A DNA stretch of 64,000 bases from Nectonema munidae (Eukaryota > Nematomorpha > Nectonematoida > Nectonematidae): the NCBI GenBank assembly GCA_030549495.1, contig JAUIRK010000909.1, positions 790,001 through 854,000 of the forward strand, written 5' to 3'. Of this stretch, positions 33,801-45,800 are shown in pieces. The notes below the pieces were generated by a model. That model searched no databases. It was not told the origin of the DNA and was given only the letters and a program-made list of their open reading frames with translations. Numbering within the stretch: the first letter of the stretch is position 1; each line of letters begins with the position of its first letter. Position numbers and translations under genes: made by a program.

Positions 33801-36800
33801 AATGAGTGATTAAAAAATCTGCTATACTTATGAAAGTATTTCCTTAGAAAATTTCCCTTTTCATACTTTTAAAGACTTTAAATCAAAATGTTCTCATTTT
33901 TAGTTAATTAATTGCGAATTAAGAAGCTTCTTTAAAAGTGCAATTGAAAACTTAAAGTTACTTTATATTTATTAAAAAAAAAGTTATCTTTCTATTTGCA
34001 TAAATAATAATCATATAATTTATAAATGGCCATCTTTTGCTTAAAAATTTAGAGCGAAGATCTCAATGTTTATGTGTTATCATAAAGAAATATTTATCAT
34101 AAAAATTTTGGCTAACGTAAAAATTCCGAAAAAACATTGCGGTATATGGGGAAAAGAAAAATGTTTGAGAATTGCGAATGCGGATGTTGAAACTTAAATG
34201 ATCCGCGGATGAAGATGTTAAGAGGTTGTAAAATTTTTGCCGATGCGAAGATCCCATACATCCCTTAAATTTATATTAACCATGTTAAAGACAAATGCTA
34301 TTCGAAAATTTCTCAAATGATCGTATCCCAAAGTTTTTCTGTGAAATACAGAAATACAAAAAAATGATCCAATATTTCCTGCAATCTAATATTCCTTCAC
34401 ATAAATTTCGACATGTGGCTTAAGGGCCATTTTCAATGATTTAGGTCAATTTTAGGTGATAAGTTTATTGTTGGTGAATTCGCTAATGATAGCTTTTCTA
34501 CAGTTAAATCAGTTATTTGAACAATTTTAAATATATTGAAAGACGCCCAAATCTGCTGAATTTCATTTCATTTCAATGCAATGAGTGATAAATTAGAAGC
34601 TCATAGCAAAACTTTTTTGGTTAAATCAAAATTTCAAAACTTTTACATCAATTCTGGAAAGATAGTTCATTAAAATTTTAAATCATGATTTCTTCAAAGA
34701 TGTCGGTATTAAAAGATGTTCTTTTTTGTTCGTGTTTTTATGATGCCGCGGAGTAAAACATTTTTGGAGAAAAATTAGTCAACGCCTTTTTACCCTATTT
34801 TGATTCATCTGTCATACTTTGCTCATCTTTTGCACAATTTTGGTATAAACTTTGGAGCTCATTCGCGTGTAAAGCATGCACTATCAAGAAAACGCCAAAG
34901 AGAGAAAAGTTAAGCACATAAGGTATCATCCAAATCGAGTCATCACAAGAAAGTCTACTATGGAAATCTTTTTGAAGTTATAGAAAGAGTGTTCCACTTT
35001 TACTCTTAAACATGTATGACTTGTATAAGAGTTTTAGTTTTGGAGATGTTGTATGCGCTATGATACGACATTATTTGGAAAAAGGAATTTTACAAAGGAT
35101 ATACTTAGCATAATGGGTATGGAAAAGTATAATTAATCTCCAATCAGATATGATCTCTTCCAAATTCTTAAACTACGACTTTAGCGCTAAAAGATAGTCT
35201 TTTATGCTGAAATTTTTTTTGGAAAGATTATAATTATTAAAAATTAAGTTTAAGTTTTAAAAACTAAAACACAATAATTGAATTTTCAACATAAATTTAT
35301 ATTTTTAGGTCAATTTTTTTAATTAAAAATTTCAAATTTTTTTGTTCAATTTTTTTTGCGCGTAATTTTTATTATAAAATTTTTAGAAATTGAATGCAGT
35401 AGCAAAAGATGGGAAAGAATTTAAAACACATTTTAACCCAAGGACCTCTCTAGGAGAAATTATAAAGCTAACATTTTTTTATATAAGTTCGTTAGAATAT
35501 GAACTTTTATTTGCATAAAAAAATTGTAAATATATTTGCATTGAGTAGAAGAAAATCGCTTGATAAATTGAAGACATAAAAAATTTCGATAAAAATTTGA
35601 AGCACTCATAAGATTAACTCTACTGAAAACAAAAATTTGTTTTTGACATTTTTTAAGTTTTACGCTAAGCAATAAAGGTTTCGAGGATACATAATTGTTG
35701 TATTTGCGAAACACATTTTGTCTTTTTCAATTGCTCTTTGTTTGAATGACTTTTTTGGGAGTCAATGGACACTAACAATGATAAACTCAAAAGAAATATA
35801 TTATACAGTCATGATTGGTTAATGCGACCTTATCCGTTGCCAAGAAATCTGTGTCGGATTAGAGTTGTCGGAGTAATAAATTTTAGTTTCTTCACTAAAG
35901 TACAAGAATAAATAAATTAAAATTTTGTTAATTAGAAGAATCCTTGATAATGCAAATTTAAAAATTTTTCAGGGAATGGAACGGGCTAATTAAAATTTTT
36001 GTGGCCACTCTGGCTATCTGGAATTTTTCATAGATACAACTTAATGTCCAAGGCAGGCTTCCTTGGATTTAAACTTAAAAAAAATCTCACTTATCTGAGG
36101 TATAAATTGAGTTTTCATATAGCTAAAAATTTGTTCCACTATTGAACTCAGATTAGAACAAAACCTTGCTTAGTAATGAACCGTAGAACATAGAATTGAT
36201 CTAATGGTGTGTGCAACTTTTTCTGAAGAATTTTTTTCTCTATGAATCAATTATTAAGGATAGCTTCACTTTTAGTTTATGTAAAGTTTCCGAATAACTC
36301 TCAGTTTAGAGAAGTAATGTCATTCCGTAAACGAGTGATTACATCCATGAGTGCATCTAATGCCATATCAACAGCTGGAGATGTGCTTCCTAACATGTTG
36401 AGGAAAAACAAAGTATGCTTAAACTTCTCCAAAAGCTTACCTCGAAAAAGCTACAAATTCAATTCATCAATCATATATGATTAAACAATTGTCACTCCTA
36501 TTCAGTGCCCGCGCTACCTATATAATTTTGGGGCACGTATTAATCTTTGCCCCCCCCCCCTAAAATTTTTGGTTTTGCCCCATGCACTTTTTAAAGGAAA
36601 AATAAATAAGCAAAAATTGTACACAATAATCTTATATAAATGCTGGTGTATGTGTATGTATAATATGAGATTTCTATAGGTTTTTATACAGAAGTACTTC
36701 ATGCTTTTCAGCAAAGTAATATAGGATATAAAGTAATATAGGAAATAAATTTTTTGCAAATGTGTTTCTTTGCCCCATTTCAGCCCTCCTTGAAATTTAG

Positions 36801-39800
36801 CTTTAGCGCGGGCACTGCTTTAAATAAAATTCTAAAAAAGTCATTACAGTAGCAAATTTTAGCAAAAACGATTCAAAAATGAAAGAATACTCAAATATTT
36901 GTGCAAAGAAATGAATGCGAAAGATGTTAGCTTACTTTTACACACTAAGTTTCGATTGCTGTCTACAGGTATTTTTTAAAATAATAATCAATATTTCAAA
37001 ATCAAATTTGTTGAAAGAATTTAATTTGAGGATTTGTGGTAAAATTGATTTTTCAAAGATGTTGAAATATCTACACTGATTTTTTATTTACCGTATATAT
37101 TATTATATTTGAAAAGTGAATATTTTCACTATTTATCTCTTATGCATTGCAAAGCAAGGGTCTTTAGTTTTCTTTTCAAATTGAATTAAACTTTAAAAAA
37201 ACATTTTGAATATTTTTTACCTCCGCAAAGTTTTTAAGAATTAATTGCAGTTTTTTTTAAATGAAATAAATACATTTTTTCACTAAACACAAAATCTATA
37301 TCTTAAAAGATATAACTATACATGTGCGTTAAAAATTTAAAAGTTGATATTTTAGAAAATTTTGATAATTCCTAAGGGGCTTATGAATGGGAGGGGGGGG
37401 AGGTTCTCCCCAACTCCATGGGCAGATCTAGAATATAATTTAACCCTGGACAATTTTTTTAACATTTTTTTCTAAAATAAATATTTTCTGAATTTTCTAT
37501 ATTCAAAAATGAACGTTGAGTCTAGAGTATTATATTAGCAGCGGTCTCCAACTCACACCCCACAGGCCTTTAAATACTTTACTGATGCCCTCAAAAAATG
37601 AGCACTAAAGACACTGAAATAAACCAAATCAGAGTAAAAGTTAATTAAATAAATTTTACAGTTATGCCTAACTATATCTCCTATACCACATTTACAATAT
37701 ATGTAAAAACAAATCGCGCATGACTTTTTATCCTGTAGTTTACTTGCGCTCGTCTTTTACTCACACTCATATTAGTTGCTATAATCTTTTTTGTTTTAAT
37801 TTATTCTTGCTGGCTCACAATTAAACGTTGTAATTTTATTGTAAGAGCTTTTATTTCATTGTGTTATCTGATCAATATTCTCTATATAAATTCTCTATTT
37901 TTCAGGTTCTTCTTTTACTCATTTTTTTTTTAAAATCTTAGGCAAAGTTCTTTTGTAAATGTCTTCTGAAAAAAAACGAAAAATAGGTGATGAAGAAAGA
38001 ACTTTTCAAGAGCGTTGCAAAATGAAGTGGACGAAGGTAAAAAGTTTCAAATCCAATGTTTCATTTGTCTGCAAATCATTAATATTCCGAAAAATACAAT
38101 ATTAAACGCTATTACACTTCACTTCACAAAGAGTTTGATATGTTTGAAAGAAAAATGTCAGCTAAAACTTTCTTTATCAAAACAGAAACAAGTCTTTATG
38201 AAAATTCAGAAGTCAACAGAAGATGCTGTAAAAGCTAGTTTGGTAGTGAGCCAAAAGTTTGCAAAAACCTCGCACGCGTTTACGGAAGTCAAGTTTGTAA
38301 AAAATGTTTGGTAAAAGTTGCAGAAATTCTTTGTCCTGACAAAGTAAATTTTTTTATCTGGAATTAGTCTTTCTGCTCATTTTCAGGAGGATTGCAGAAA
38401 TGTCTAGAAGTGTTGAAAAACAGTTATTTTATTATCTCAAAGTTTTGATTCACATTTTTTGGCACTAGATGAAGAAAGTACAGGTATTTGTAATACTGCA
38501 TTTTGTGTTATTTTTTTAATGGCGTTGATCAAAACCTCAAAGTAACTGAATAATTACATGATCTATTTCCACTAAAAGACACGACAACAGGTAAAGATAT
38601 CTACAAAAATTTTAGAAAATGTTATTGTTATAGCTGGTTTAAAATAGAAAAAACTTGCTTAATTTGGTTAGTGGAAGCAAAACAGTCTTGGTTTCCATCT
38701 CTAGCACTCGAAAATATGATCGCTTAGTGGAGGTGATGTTTTAGAATGTTTTTTTGCTCTTAGAAAAGAAATGAGAATGTTTTTGGCTTCAAAACAAAAA
38801 AAAGTTTTTGACTTAGGAGATGATTATTTTTGCACATGCTAGACTTTTCTAGTCAACATAACAAAGCAGTTGAATAATCTTTCTTTGAAACTTTAAGTTG
38901 AGTCTTGAATCATTATAGAGATGAATGATGACATTTCTGCATTTAAAATGATATTGAAGTTTTGGGGGAAAGATTTAATCGCAGAACATTTCTATCATTT
39001 CAATCTTTAAATCTCTAGTCAAGAGTGAAGCAGTACAAACGTTTGTAGAATTTTTTAACAAATTACAATCTGTGTTTGACAGAAGATTTGGAGAACTAAC
39101 AAAACTGAAACCAGATCTCCATCTGTTATTTGATCCTTTTGTTGTCAAAGTTGAGAATCTTACTTCCTGTATTCAAAGTGAATTCATTGATCTCACATGT
39201 TATTCAACATTAAAACAAAAATTTTTAAATGTTGGAGTTCCTCAGTTTTACACATATGTTGATTCTTCGCAATACCCAAAAATGATTACTTTTGTTAAAA
39301 AAATTGTGCATGTTTGGAAGCACTTATTTTATGCGTGTGAAAAACTTTTTTCAATTTTGAAGTTGAATAAGAACTATTTGCATTCTAGGTTGACAGATGA
39401 ACATCCGAGGTCATCTTTAAGATTAGCAACCGTCATAATGATAAAACCTTCTGCGAAATAATTAAAGAAAAAAGATGTCAAAAAAGTAATCAATAATAAA
39501 TGTAAACAAAATAAGTTTTTCTATTTCAACCTCATGGAGTCTTTCAACAAAATTTGATCTTTTTAACTTAGATATTTTTAATGAAATAAATATCTTTCAA
39601 TATTTACTTTATAACAAAATTAATTATTTAGAACAAAAATTTTAATTGCTTTAAAATTGATGTTCCAGTAGTCTTCACTAACTTTTTGGTTCTAAAAACA
39701 ATGATTGAACAAACATTATCATATAAAAACTCGTCTATTTAAAAATTACGTGACAAAAACTTTATATTTTTTTGTCAATATAAACCCTTATAGCAAATGT

Positions 39801-42800
39801 TTGCTCCTGAGGAAAGACGGTCGTGTATCAAAGACATGTATACTACAAACTACATGTACAATGTACATATGAATCGCTTATCTTCAAAGAAAGGAAAGAA
39901 TAGTGAAGAAGCCAAAGTCCACGTAGAATGAACAATGTTTGGTATTATAAAGCATGTGCTTGCATAAAACACCACACGCTATATTCAACGATTTTGCTAG
40001 AATCGCATACAATAATACACTATAAAAGTCATATATAACCAGATAAATGCGCTTATAAGTCGAATATCTTTTTTAAAATTATGTCTCTTTTTCCATTTCA
40101 AAACTTTACTTCTTCCATTCTGAACAAAACTTATCAATGCAACAAAAAGAAAATGGGCATACGTCTTTAAAAACTTAGAAGCTGTGGCGATTCTATAAGG
40201 GCGTAGTTGGATCAAGGGAGACACGTGCTCTCGTAGTTTTCAAGCTGTCCCCCAAGTGGCCCTCTTCTTTCCACTTGATTTATCTTATGAAAAGTTTACA
40301 ATATGCTTTTAAAGTGTAATCCTTTATAATTATTTTTGATATTCTTTAAACCAATATTTTAATATTTAGAGCCGAATATATTGATTTCATTCTTTTCTTA
40401 CTTGTTTAACTTAATTTTAATCAAACAATAGATGCATATTTGTAGGTTTTTGTTGAAAAAACATGATGCTAATATTTTTTTGTTTTTTACATCTATATTT
40501 TAAAGTGTGTTGGTGTTTATTCTCATTTTTGTTTAATAACTCATGCATAATCAAGGGTTAAACAAATATGATGCTGATAACTTTTCAAAGTTTTCAAAAC
40601 TTTATTTCAAAGGTTTGGATGTTTTAGAATTTGTGTTTGAATTTAAGTATGTCCTAGGTTAGCAATTCAAGTTATCTTAACAAATTATTTATTGACCACA
40701 AATTTTTAAATTTAATTGTATTTTTCAATGGTTCCTTTAGTTATGAGAGATTCTAGTTTTTGAACTTCTAACACACTTTATAACTTAAACTGGTCATAAG
40801 TAATGATCTTAAATTATCTTTTTTTAATGTCAAAAAATCATCATTATTATTATTATTGCATTTTTAATTTGAAAACAAAACATTCCTCCTTTAGACATAT
40901 ATAATTTACGAGATTATCCACATGTGACTGCTGTTGTTCTTGAACATTTCGTATTTAAAATCTGTACGCACAAATATATAGTTGTTTACAGAGACCAATC
41001 TACAAAAAAGTTACACTTACCTCTTCCATTGAATATTCGAACAATTCTCGATTTGTCTCAAAATTGTCATAATCTAAGATCCAAGAGCAAAGTATCATGA
41101 TTTTGACGTAGAAGATTTTATTGATTCAGATGAAAATACTTTGAAACATTTATACGACAAACAATACTAAAAAGCAAGCTCTTTTCTCTATCAGAATCGA
41201 ATAAAAGCTCAGCGAGTTTAAGAGGAGGAGTAATATGAGAGCATCTTTGTTCCAGCAAAGCTCCAACAAAGAACAACAGATTATTCCATCTTCAGTTAAA
41301 GAAATGCCAAGAAATCACAATTTTTTGAAGATGGAAGATGACGAAAATGAGGAATCATATTTTTTTAAGCCTGATATAATTAATTTTAAAATTCAATACA
41401 TAGAAAAGCCTGGCCAGTTATTTTAAAGTTTCCAAAGGAAAAAATGCAAAAAAGCGTTTTAGATGAACTCCCTTCTCTGTAAATCCTTTTTCTTCTGATA
41501 TAAGTGAATTACTTGATTGTTCAGTATAAAGGAGGAATGTAAGAACTTTTAAAAAAAATCTTTTTTGTTTTTAACAATTAATTTTAAAAATTTAGCTATC
41601 CCAATAGTGCCTCATATACTCAATTAATCGATGTGATTTTGGAGGGCTTTCATTATCTTTTGGATGAAAGTTGTTTAGCAATAGAATCTTGCAAGGTAAT
41701 CAATTCATAATGAAAAATTGCGAAGATGAAGATGGATATTACTTTCTACTAGAGAAGAACTTTGATTGTAAAATAGAGAGACTATTTCAAAAATTCTAGA
41801 CGAATATCCTTTTTTAATAGAAACAGAACAAGCAAGTTTTTTTATAAAGTCCATTAGACTTTAAATAATTTGTTTTTTTGCAGATTAACCAAGAATTTGA
41901 TAGAATGTGTTCTCAAGTAATAACGACAAAAGTTTCATCCAATTTGCAAAGATAAACTGCAGTATTATAGCAAAGCGATTCTAAACCTGATCAAAAACAA
42001 AAAAAATCAATAGTTTTTGAAAGGATAAGTTGATTTTCTATTTCAAATCTCATGTATAACATTCATTGTATTTCAAAGGTTTGAAACATGAAGCTTCTCA
42101 TCCACACAAAAAATTATTATCACTTCATCTTCAAAAGTAGAAAAAGAAATGAAAAATTTAATGATATTCCAAGACACTGGTGCGATTATAAAGATTTCTT
42201 CTTTTAAATAAATTCTTCATGTCACAAATTTTTGATTTTAACGAACATTTTACATAAATTTTTATTTTAGTTAAAAAAAAAAATTTACTTGTAAATAGGT
42301 GCTTCGTTGATGCCGGGACTGGTAAATAATTATGCGATTTCACTGCTCTCAAACAAGGACAAAAAGAAAGCAAACCTGTCATCATCACTTATCAGTTAGG
42401 CGAGGACAGTAACAAGTTAAACTGGCAAATATTTATAATTACAATTTTGCTTAGTTACTAAAACTTTTGAACCTAGTAAAAACTAAAAGCAAATTTGTGA
42501 TATAGTCACTATCCTAAATAGTGGCTTTAATAGCAAGTTAAACTGGTTAGCATGACTACCTTCTTTTCTCAGTGAGTGTTACTCGCATTACACAAGCAAT
42601 ATTTACTCATATCATCTTACGGATCTGAAATATGAAAATAATTCTGATTGAACTATGCACTGATATCCCCAAAAATCGGTATTGGAAGAGGGGGTGGGGA
42701 GTAGAGCGGAGAAATCGCCCATCCGCGAATCTTATATTTTTCGGAAAAAAATATTTTAAAAGGTGAAACAAGAAGGCTTAAAAATCTTACACATATGTTG

Positions 42801-42886
42801 ATAATAGGTCCCAGCAGTAAGTAAAAAAAGAGAGTACAGATTAATCCAATATTCAAGGGAGGCAATGTCAGGAAAGGCGTCTTCAT
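24326..42886 (-). CDS. Class A (rhodopsin-like) GPCR, 5 coding exons
   Basis: A seven-helix plasma-membrane receptor. Exons on the minus strand, 42886-42791, 33330-33213, 32070-31950, 29452-29341 and 24832-24326, have GT/AG introns and matching phases and total 317 residues. TM1 holds N30; TM2 reads NYFIINLSVAD with D58, 28 residues on as in standard class A numbering. C87 and R112 in TM3 are 25 apart, as expected for 3.25 and 3.50. W138 is in TM4, C164 in the second extracellular loop, P185 and Y193 in TM5. Odd: DRY is SRW, TM6 has LWGQ instead of CWxP, and NPxxY is GPMVY. The extracellular N-terminus is only about 12 residues, as in adenosine receptors. The ligand cannot be told. The introns are full of transposons. 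Confidence 0.85.
24833..26499. other. GPCR intron 4, AT-rich, mostly unassigned
   Basis: Intron sequence with no confidently recognised element. Short coding-like patches occur near 25880-26030 on the + strand, without a match I can name. Confidence 0.45.
26560..26960 (+). mobile_element. Probable Gypsy-type LTR retrotransposon fossil
   Basis: Short + strand pieces resemble the start of a Gypsy reverse transcriptase: PRPVNVKEEFIPKL (family pattern: RPVPYALREKVEEEL) followed by SPCVVVIKGRKTRLVANF (family pattern: SPWASPIVVVKKKDG.RLCVDY). It is old, heavily broken and lacks recognisable LTRs. It lies inside GPCR intron 4. The assignment rests on two short matches only. Confidence 0.4.
27014..27100 (+). 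repeat. hAT-type element end, solitary
   Basis: CAGCGGTCGCTAAATGGTGG at 27014 is a hAT-type terminus, sharing CAGCGGTC with the hAT copy at 37539. The opposite end was not found. Confidence 0.4.
28401..28789. mobile_element. 389-bp MITE with GGTACTT ends and C/G homopolymer arms
   Basis: Left GGTACTTATGGGTTATC (28401-28417) and right GATAACCCATAAGTACC (28773-28789) are perfectly inverted. They continue inward as an 18-C run plus ACTCTAAAAAATT facing TTTTTTAGAGTGGGT plus a long G run. AT-rich core, no coding. It lies in GPCR intron 4. No clear target duplication. Confidence 0.82.
29341..29452 (-). CDS. GPCR coding exon 4 (ICL2, TM4)
   Basis: 112 nt from the acceptor ATTGTTAAG to the donor AAC|GTATCT. 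It completes the arginine and gives W113, then KRLVIITCIGIWFLAFLLQV (TM4 with W at 4.50). The donor was chosen because it leaves phase 0, matching exon 5; other GT sites nearby are possible. Confidence 0.8.
29681..29825 (+). mobile_element. tRNA-derived SINE
   Basis: A box A-like TGGCTTAGTGGTAGGAGCG (29687) and a box B GGTTCGATTCC (29730-29740) are spaced as in tRNA genes. The first bases GGCAGAT can pair with ATCTGTC at 29761. An inverted CCATCTATGGAAG/CTTCCATATGGATG hairpin and an A run end the unit. There is no intact cloverleaf, so it is a SINE rather than a tRNA gene. It lies in GPCR intron 3. Confidence 0.72.
30707..30731. repeat. (TATG)n microsatellite
   Basis: About six TATG units, immediately left of the MITE at 30741, whose insertion site was probably in this tract. 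Confidence 0.8.
30741..31131. mobile_element. 391-bp MITE, TTAGAG ends
   Basis: The left end TTAGAGTTGTATCGGAT is complemented at 31115-31131 by ATCCGATGCATCTCTAA with two mismatches, followed inward by imperfect ATCCGCGTCCGC/GCGGATGTG pairing. No coding. A related, inverted, partial copy lies at 33990-34264. It lies in GPCR intron 3. The flanking microsatellite hides any duplication. Confidence 0.7.
31132..31949. other. GPCR intron 3 remainder, nothing recognised
   Basis: Slightly less AT-rich than its neighbours near 31420-31800, but with no frame, RNA gene or repeat that I recognise. Confidence 0.4.
31950..32070 (-). CDS. GPCR coding exon 3 (ECL1, TM3)
   Basis: 121 nt between the acceptor TTTAATTAAG and the donor CCAG|GTAAAA. 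It contains HTYC, the disulphide cysteine, and SILTHTAIALS, ending in the split arginine codon of the SRW motif. Confidence 0.88.
33213..33330 (-). CDS. GPCR coding exon 2 (ICL1, TM2)
   Basis: 118 nt between the acceptor TTTTCCCTAG and the donor ATCG|GTAAGT, entering in phase 0 and leaving one base over. It contains NKPLNYFIINLSVADMLELL, the most diagnostic GPCR motif here. Confidence 0.88.
33352..33371. repeat. (TA)n microsatellite
   Basis: Ten TA units just upstream, in gene sense, of GPCR exon 2. Confidence 0.8.
33990..34264 (-). repeat. Partial copy of the TTAGAG MITE
   Basis: The reverse complement matches 30745-31000 over several blocks, including ATACCGCAA, GGAATTTTT and CCAAAATTTTTATGATAA. 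It is diverged and truncated. It lies in GPCR intron 1. Confidence 0.6.
34265..36502. other. GPCR intron 1, unassigned AT-rich stretch
   Basis: No element boundary or coding frame was recognised. Frames at 35460-35714 and 36242-36484 have no recognisable similarity and occur at the rate expected by chance in AT-rich DNA. Confidence 0.4.
36503..36817. mobile_element. 315-bp hAT-type MITE
   Basis: Perfect 14-bp inverted ends CAGTGCCCGCGCTA (36503) and TAGCGCGGGCACTG (to 36817), then GGGGCA and TGCCCC blocks inside each end. The hAT-type CAG start is clear; the flanking 8-mers CTCCTATT and CTTTAAAT match only in part. No coding. It lies in GPCR intron 1. Confidence 0.78.
37539..39461 (+). mobile_element. 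hAT element, GTF2IRD2/ZBED5-like, degenerate
   Basis: The left end CAGCGGTCTCCAAC at 37539 is a hAT terminus; the right end was not found. The transposase on the + strand starts near 37959 with SSEKKRKIGDEERTFQERC, typical of the GTF2IRD2/ZBED5/FAM200 group, followed by a frame change and the zinc-finger region FICLQIINIPK with LKLSLSKQKQVF and FAKTSHAFTEVKFVK (38015-38314). The C-terminal frame 39072-39461 has FDRRFGELTKLKPDLHLLFD, ACEKLFSILKLNK and SRLTDEHPRSSLRLA, the dimerisation region. The middle is broken by many stops. It lies in GPCR intron 1. Confidence 0.85.
41070..41870 (+). other. Unidentified coding-like patches in GPCR intron 1
   Basis: Several + strand patches have protein-like composition: YHDFDVEDFIDSDENTLKHL near 41100; a 63-codon frame at 41235-41426 with MEDDENEESYFFKPD; SASYTQLIDVILEGFHYLLD at about 41600-41660, which lies between a possible acceptor (AAATTTAG) and donor (AAG|GTAATC); and SKILDEYPFLIETEQASFF near 41790-41850. 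I do not recognise the family. They may be exons of a nested host gene, an eroded transposase or chance. Frames are not continuous between the patches. Confidence 0.3.
42791..42886 (-). CDS. GPCR coding exon 1 (N-terminus, TM1)
   Basis: 32 codons from ATG at 42886 to the donor TGT|GTAAGA. It has the hydrophobic TM1 LICTLFFYLLLGPIINIC with N at 1.50. An in-frame TAA two codons upstream of the ATG supports this start, unless an upstream exon splices in between. Confidence 0.75.
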
Positions 42887-45800
42887 TGCTTATATCTAAC
42901 GCGTTCCCTAAAATATACAACAAGGTTGGGATAAAAGTCAGATAAATTAGAATCTTCACATTTCTCGGTTGATGCTTCAAAAGTGGAAGAAGAGGCATTA
43001 TGCAATGCTTTTGTTAAAAGTTTAAACTTGCAGATTTATTTACGAGTGCGTGTATAATATGTATGTAATATGTATATATATATACTCTTTACCAATTATA
43101 AACAATATGTTTGCCAAAGTAAAGCAATCAATGAGGAGTTGCATCTAAAATTTAGGTAACTTAGCTTCCTTATATATATATATATTTTAATCAATGTCAA
43201 GTAGAAGATCATCCTTTGTATTCCTGAGATTATCTAATCTATTATTAAAAGTATAAAATAAACATTGATTGTCAATTAACAGCGGCGTTAAAGTCTTCCC
43301 AATTTTTTTTACAATTTATTGATTTTAATCTATTAGTATGACTTCACAACAGCTAAAGCTTTTCGATTTTTTAAGTATATAAATAAAGACCTTTAATTTT
43401 TTTGCATTTTAAACGCTAACTTTTTCGATACACTACAGTTTAAAATACAAACATTAAGAGATTTAAAAATGGAAAATATTTAAGAACGATCTATAAATTT
43501 TTTATTTGTAAACTATATCAATTAGTCTTTTCAAATTGTTTGATTTTTACAAAGTTACTAAAATTTTGACTTATTTCAGTGTGAGAAAGCAATGCCAGAT
43601 AATTCAAATTATAAAACCATTTATATCTGATCTGAATCTGGTTCAATGCGTATTTTAAAATTTCCAAAACAAATTTTTATCTTTCATTGGTCTCAAAAAT
43701 TGAGGAAAAGAATGGGGTATTTTTTAACCTGATTATAAAATGCTCTAGTTTTGGAGCAGGTGACTGGCTTCCCATCTACTCTATATCTTCTCATTATTAT
43801 CAAAGATTTGGTGCGGAAGATGAGGCATTAAATTGGTGTATAAAGTAAGCAGGAATAAAATTAACAATTTATTTGGCACAAAAATCAGCTTTATCAAGCA
43901 GGCACTAAGGAGTAAAGAGAAAATGAAGTGGAGAGGAAGGCCTAGTGTATAGCAGTTTGGCAAGGCTGTAAGATTTAGAGGCAGTTTCTAATTCATTTAT
44001 AATTAGCGCCTTCTCTTCAATAAAAGATAAACCCAAAGTGTAATTAGTATTGACATTTTCTTGTAGCTTTTGTTTGAATTTCATCCTGGAAAACTTCAGA
44101 ATGCAGTGTATTTGCAAAAGTAACAAGTTTAGCTGTCACAAACTTATTGCTTTATAAATAACGATGCTTGCATATATTCCAATAAGATTATAGAGAAATA
44201 TTTTGGAGAAGTATCAAATTTAGTCTTCAAAGCTTAAATGATGTTTTGATACGCTCAGCTATTGTATACGCATCTTTAAGTTTATGACCTCTTAATCGAC
44301 TTGTCTAACCCCTCAGGTACGACATCAATTTAAAATGTTGATATATTATTTATAGAGAATACATGTTTATTTTTATTTTATATCTATTGCTAATGATTTT
44401 TTTTAAATATAAATTAAAAGTATAGTAATATTTTCAATAATTGTTCACTTTTTAAAATTTTTAATTTCAATAGGTTTGATTTTTATGTTAATTTCATGTA
44501 TATTTAATTAATCACATTATGTATTATTGATAAAGAATTAAACAAGTTATAATACTGTCATGACGATATCAAAAAAAGTTTAATTTTGAAACCCCTTTGT
44601 AACGAATCTCTCTCAAATACGACTTTTTAAATGTGGCTGGATGATCCGTGGGTTAACTGTATTTGCATTTCTATTGTATTTCAAAATTCGGTAACCAGAT
44701 GATCCAACCCTGATTACGGCTTCTAATCAAAAGGCATATGAGTAATACGAAGTGTGCTTCAATATTCTAATTGAATTGATTGGTAATATTTAACAAATTT
44801 TCAAACACTTAGAATTTGCTTTTAAATTTTATTGAAGCTCTTTCCGATTAAAATTAGAAAATTTAGCGTTTTGTATTTTATGCATTACAACTAAACATTA
44901 TTGCGAGTTATTGTGAATCACTTGAAAAAGTTCGATTTGCCTGACTTCTTTCTTTCACTTAATGCGCCGTATGTTTGAAAACAGATCCATTCACATTGAC
45001 CTTACATCTTATGGTCCCAAAAATACGGTAAACATCATATTTTGAACGAAGTAAATTTGAAATCGCAATTTTCAACAGTGTGGACTATTAATAATAAATA
45101 TATTGCTTATCCTATCTTGAAATCTCAATTAAAGGAGAAATGTATGGAGGGAGGGCGTGTATTGCGTCTTCTATTTCCATATTTTAATCCAAAGCATTAG
45201 CCAAAAAATTGAGAAATCGTTTTTGTTGCACACATTGGATCCCTAAACAGTTTACTTTGAAATGCAGAAATCCATTTCTTCAATACAAATTTCTGATATT
45301 AAAATACCCAGCTATGGAACAGCTGAAAATTTCATAGTAAATCTTGTTATTGGTTAAAGCCTAGTTTTCTGTATAAGCCCTACTATATTGTTTTATTTTC
45401 AGTGTACCATGACTTTTTTCATGCCATTAATTATAATGAGGTTTATTTTGAAAAACTATTATTTTATTTTTTAGCTATAAGAAAAAGAAAAAAAATGCTT
45501 AAATTTTTTTTCCTAAAGCTCCAGTGAAAATATGAAGACATTCGCATCATCTATTTTAAAATAATTTTTTGTAACAATTTTTAAAAATAAGTTTTATGTT
45601 TATTGAATCTTTTTATTTAAAGAAATTGAAAATAATGTAATCTCACCAAAAAAAGAGCAAAAATCACCCCTCATTTCTGAAAATAAAAAACAATAAAAAA
45701 GTTTTTTTTGAAGTATATACAATATACTTCATATATATCTCGTATATATCAATAAAAACTTTTAGGCAAGTTTTTCAAGTTATGAAAAACTACAATAAAT

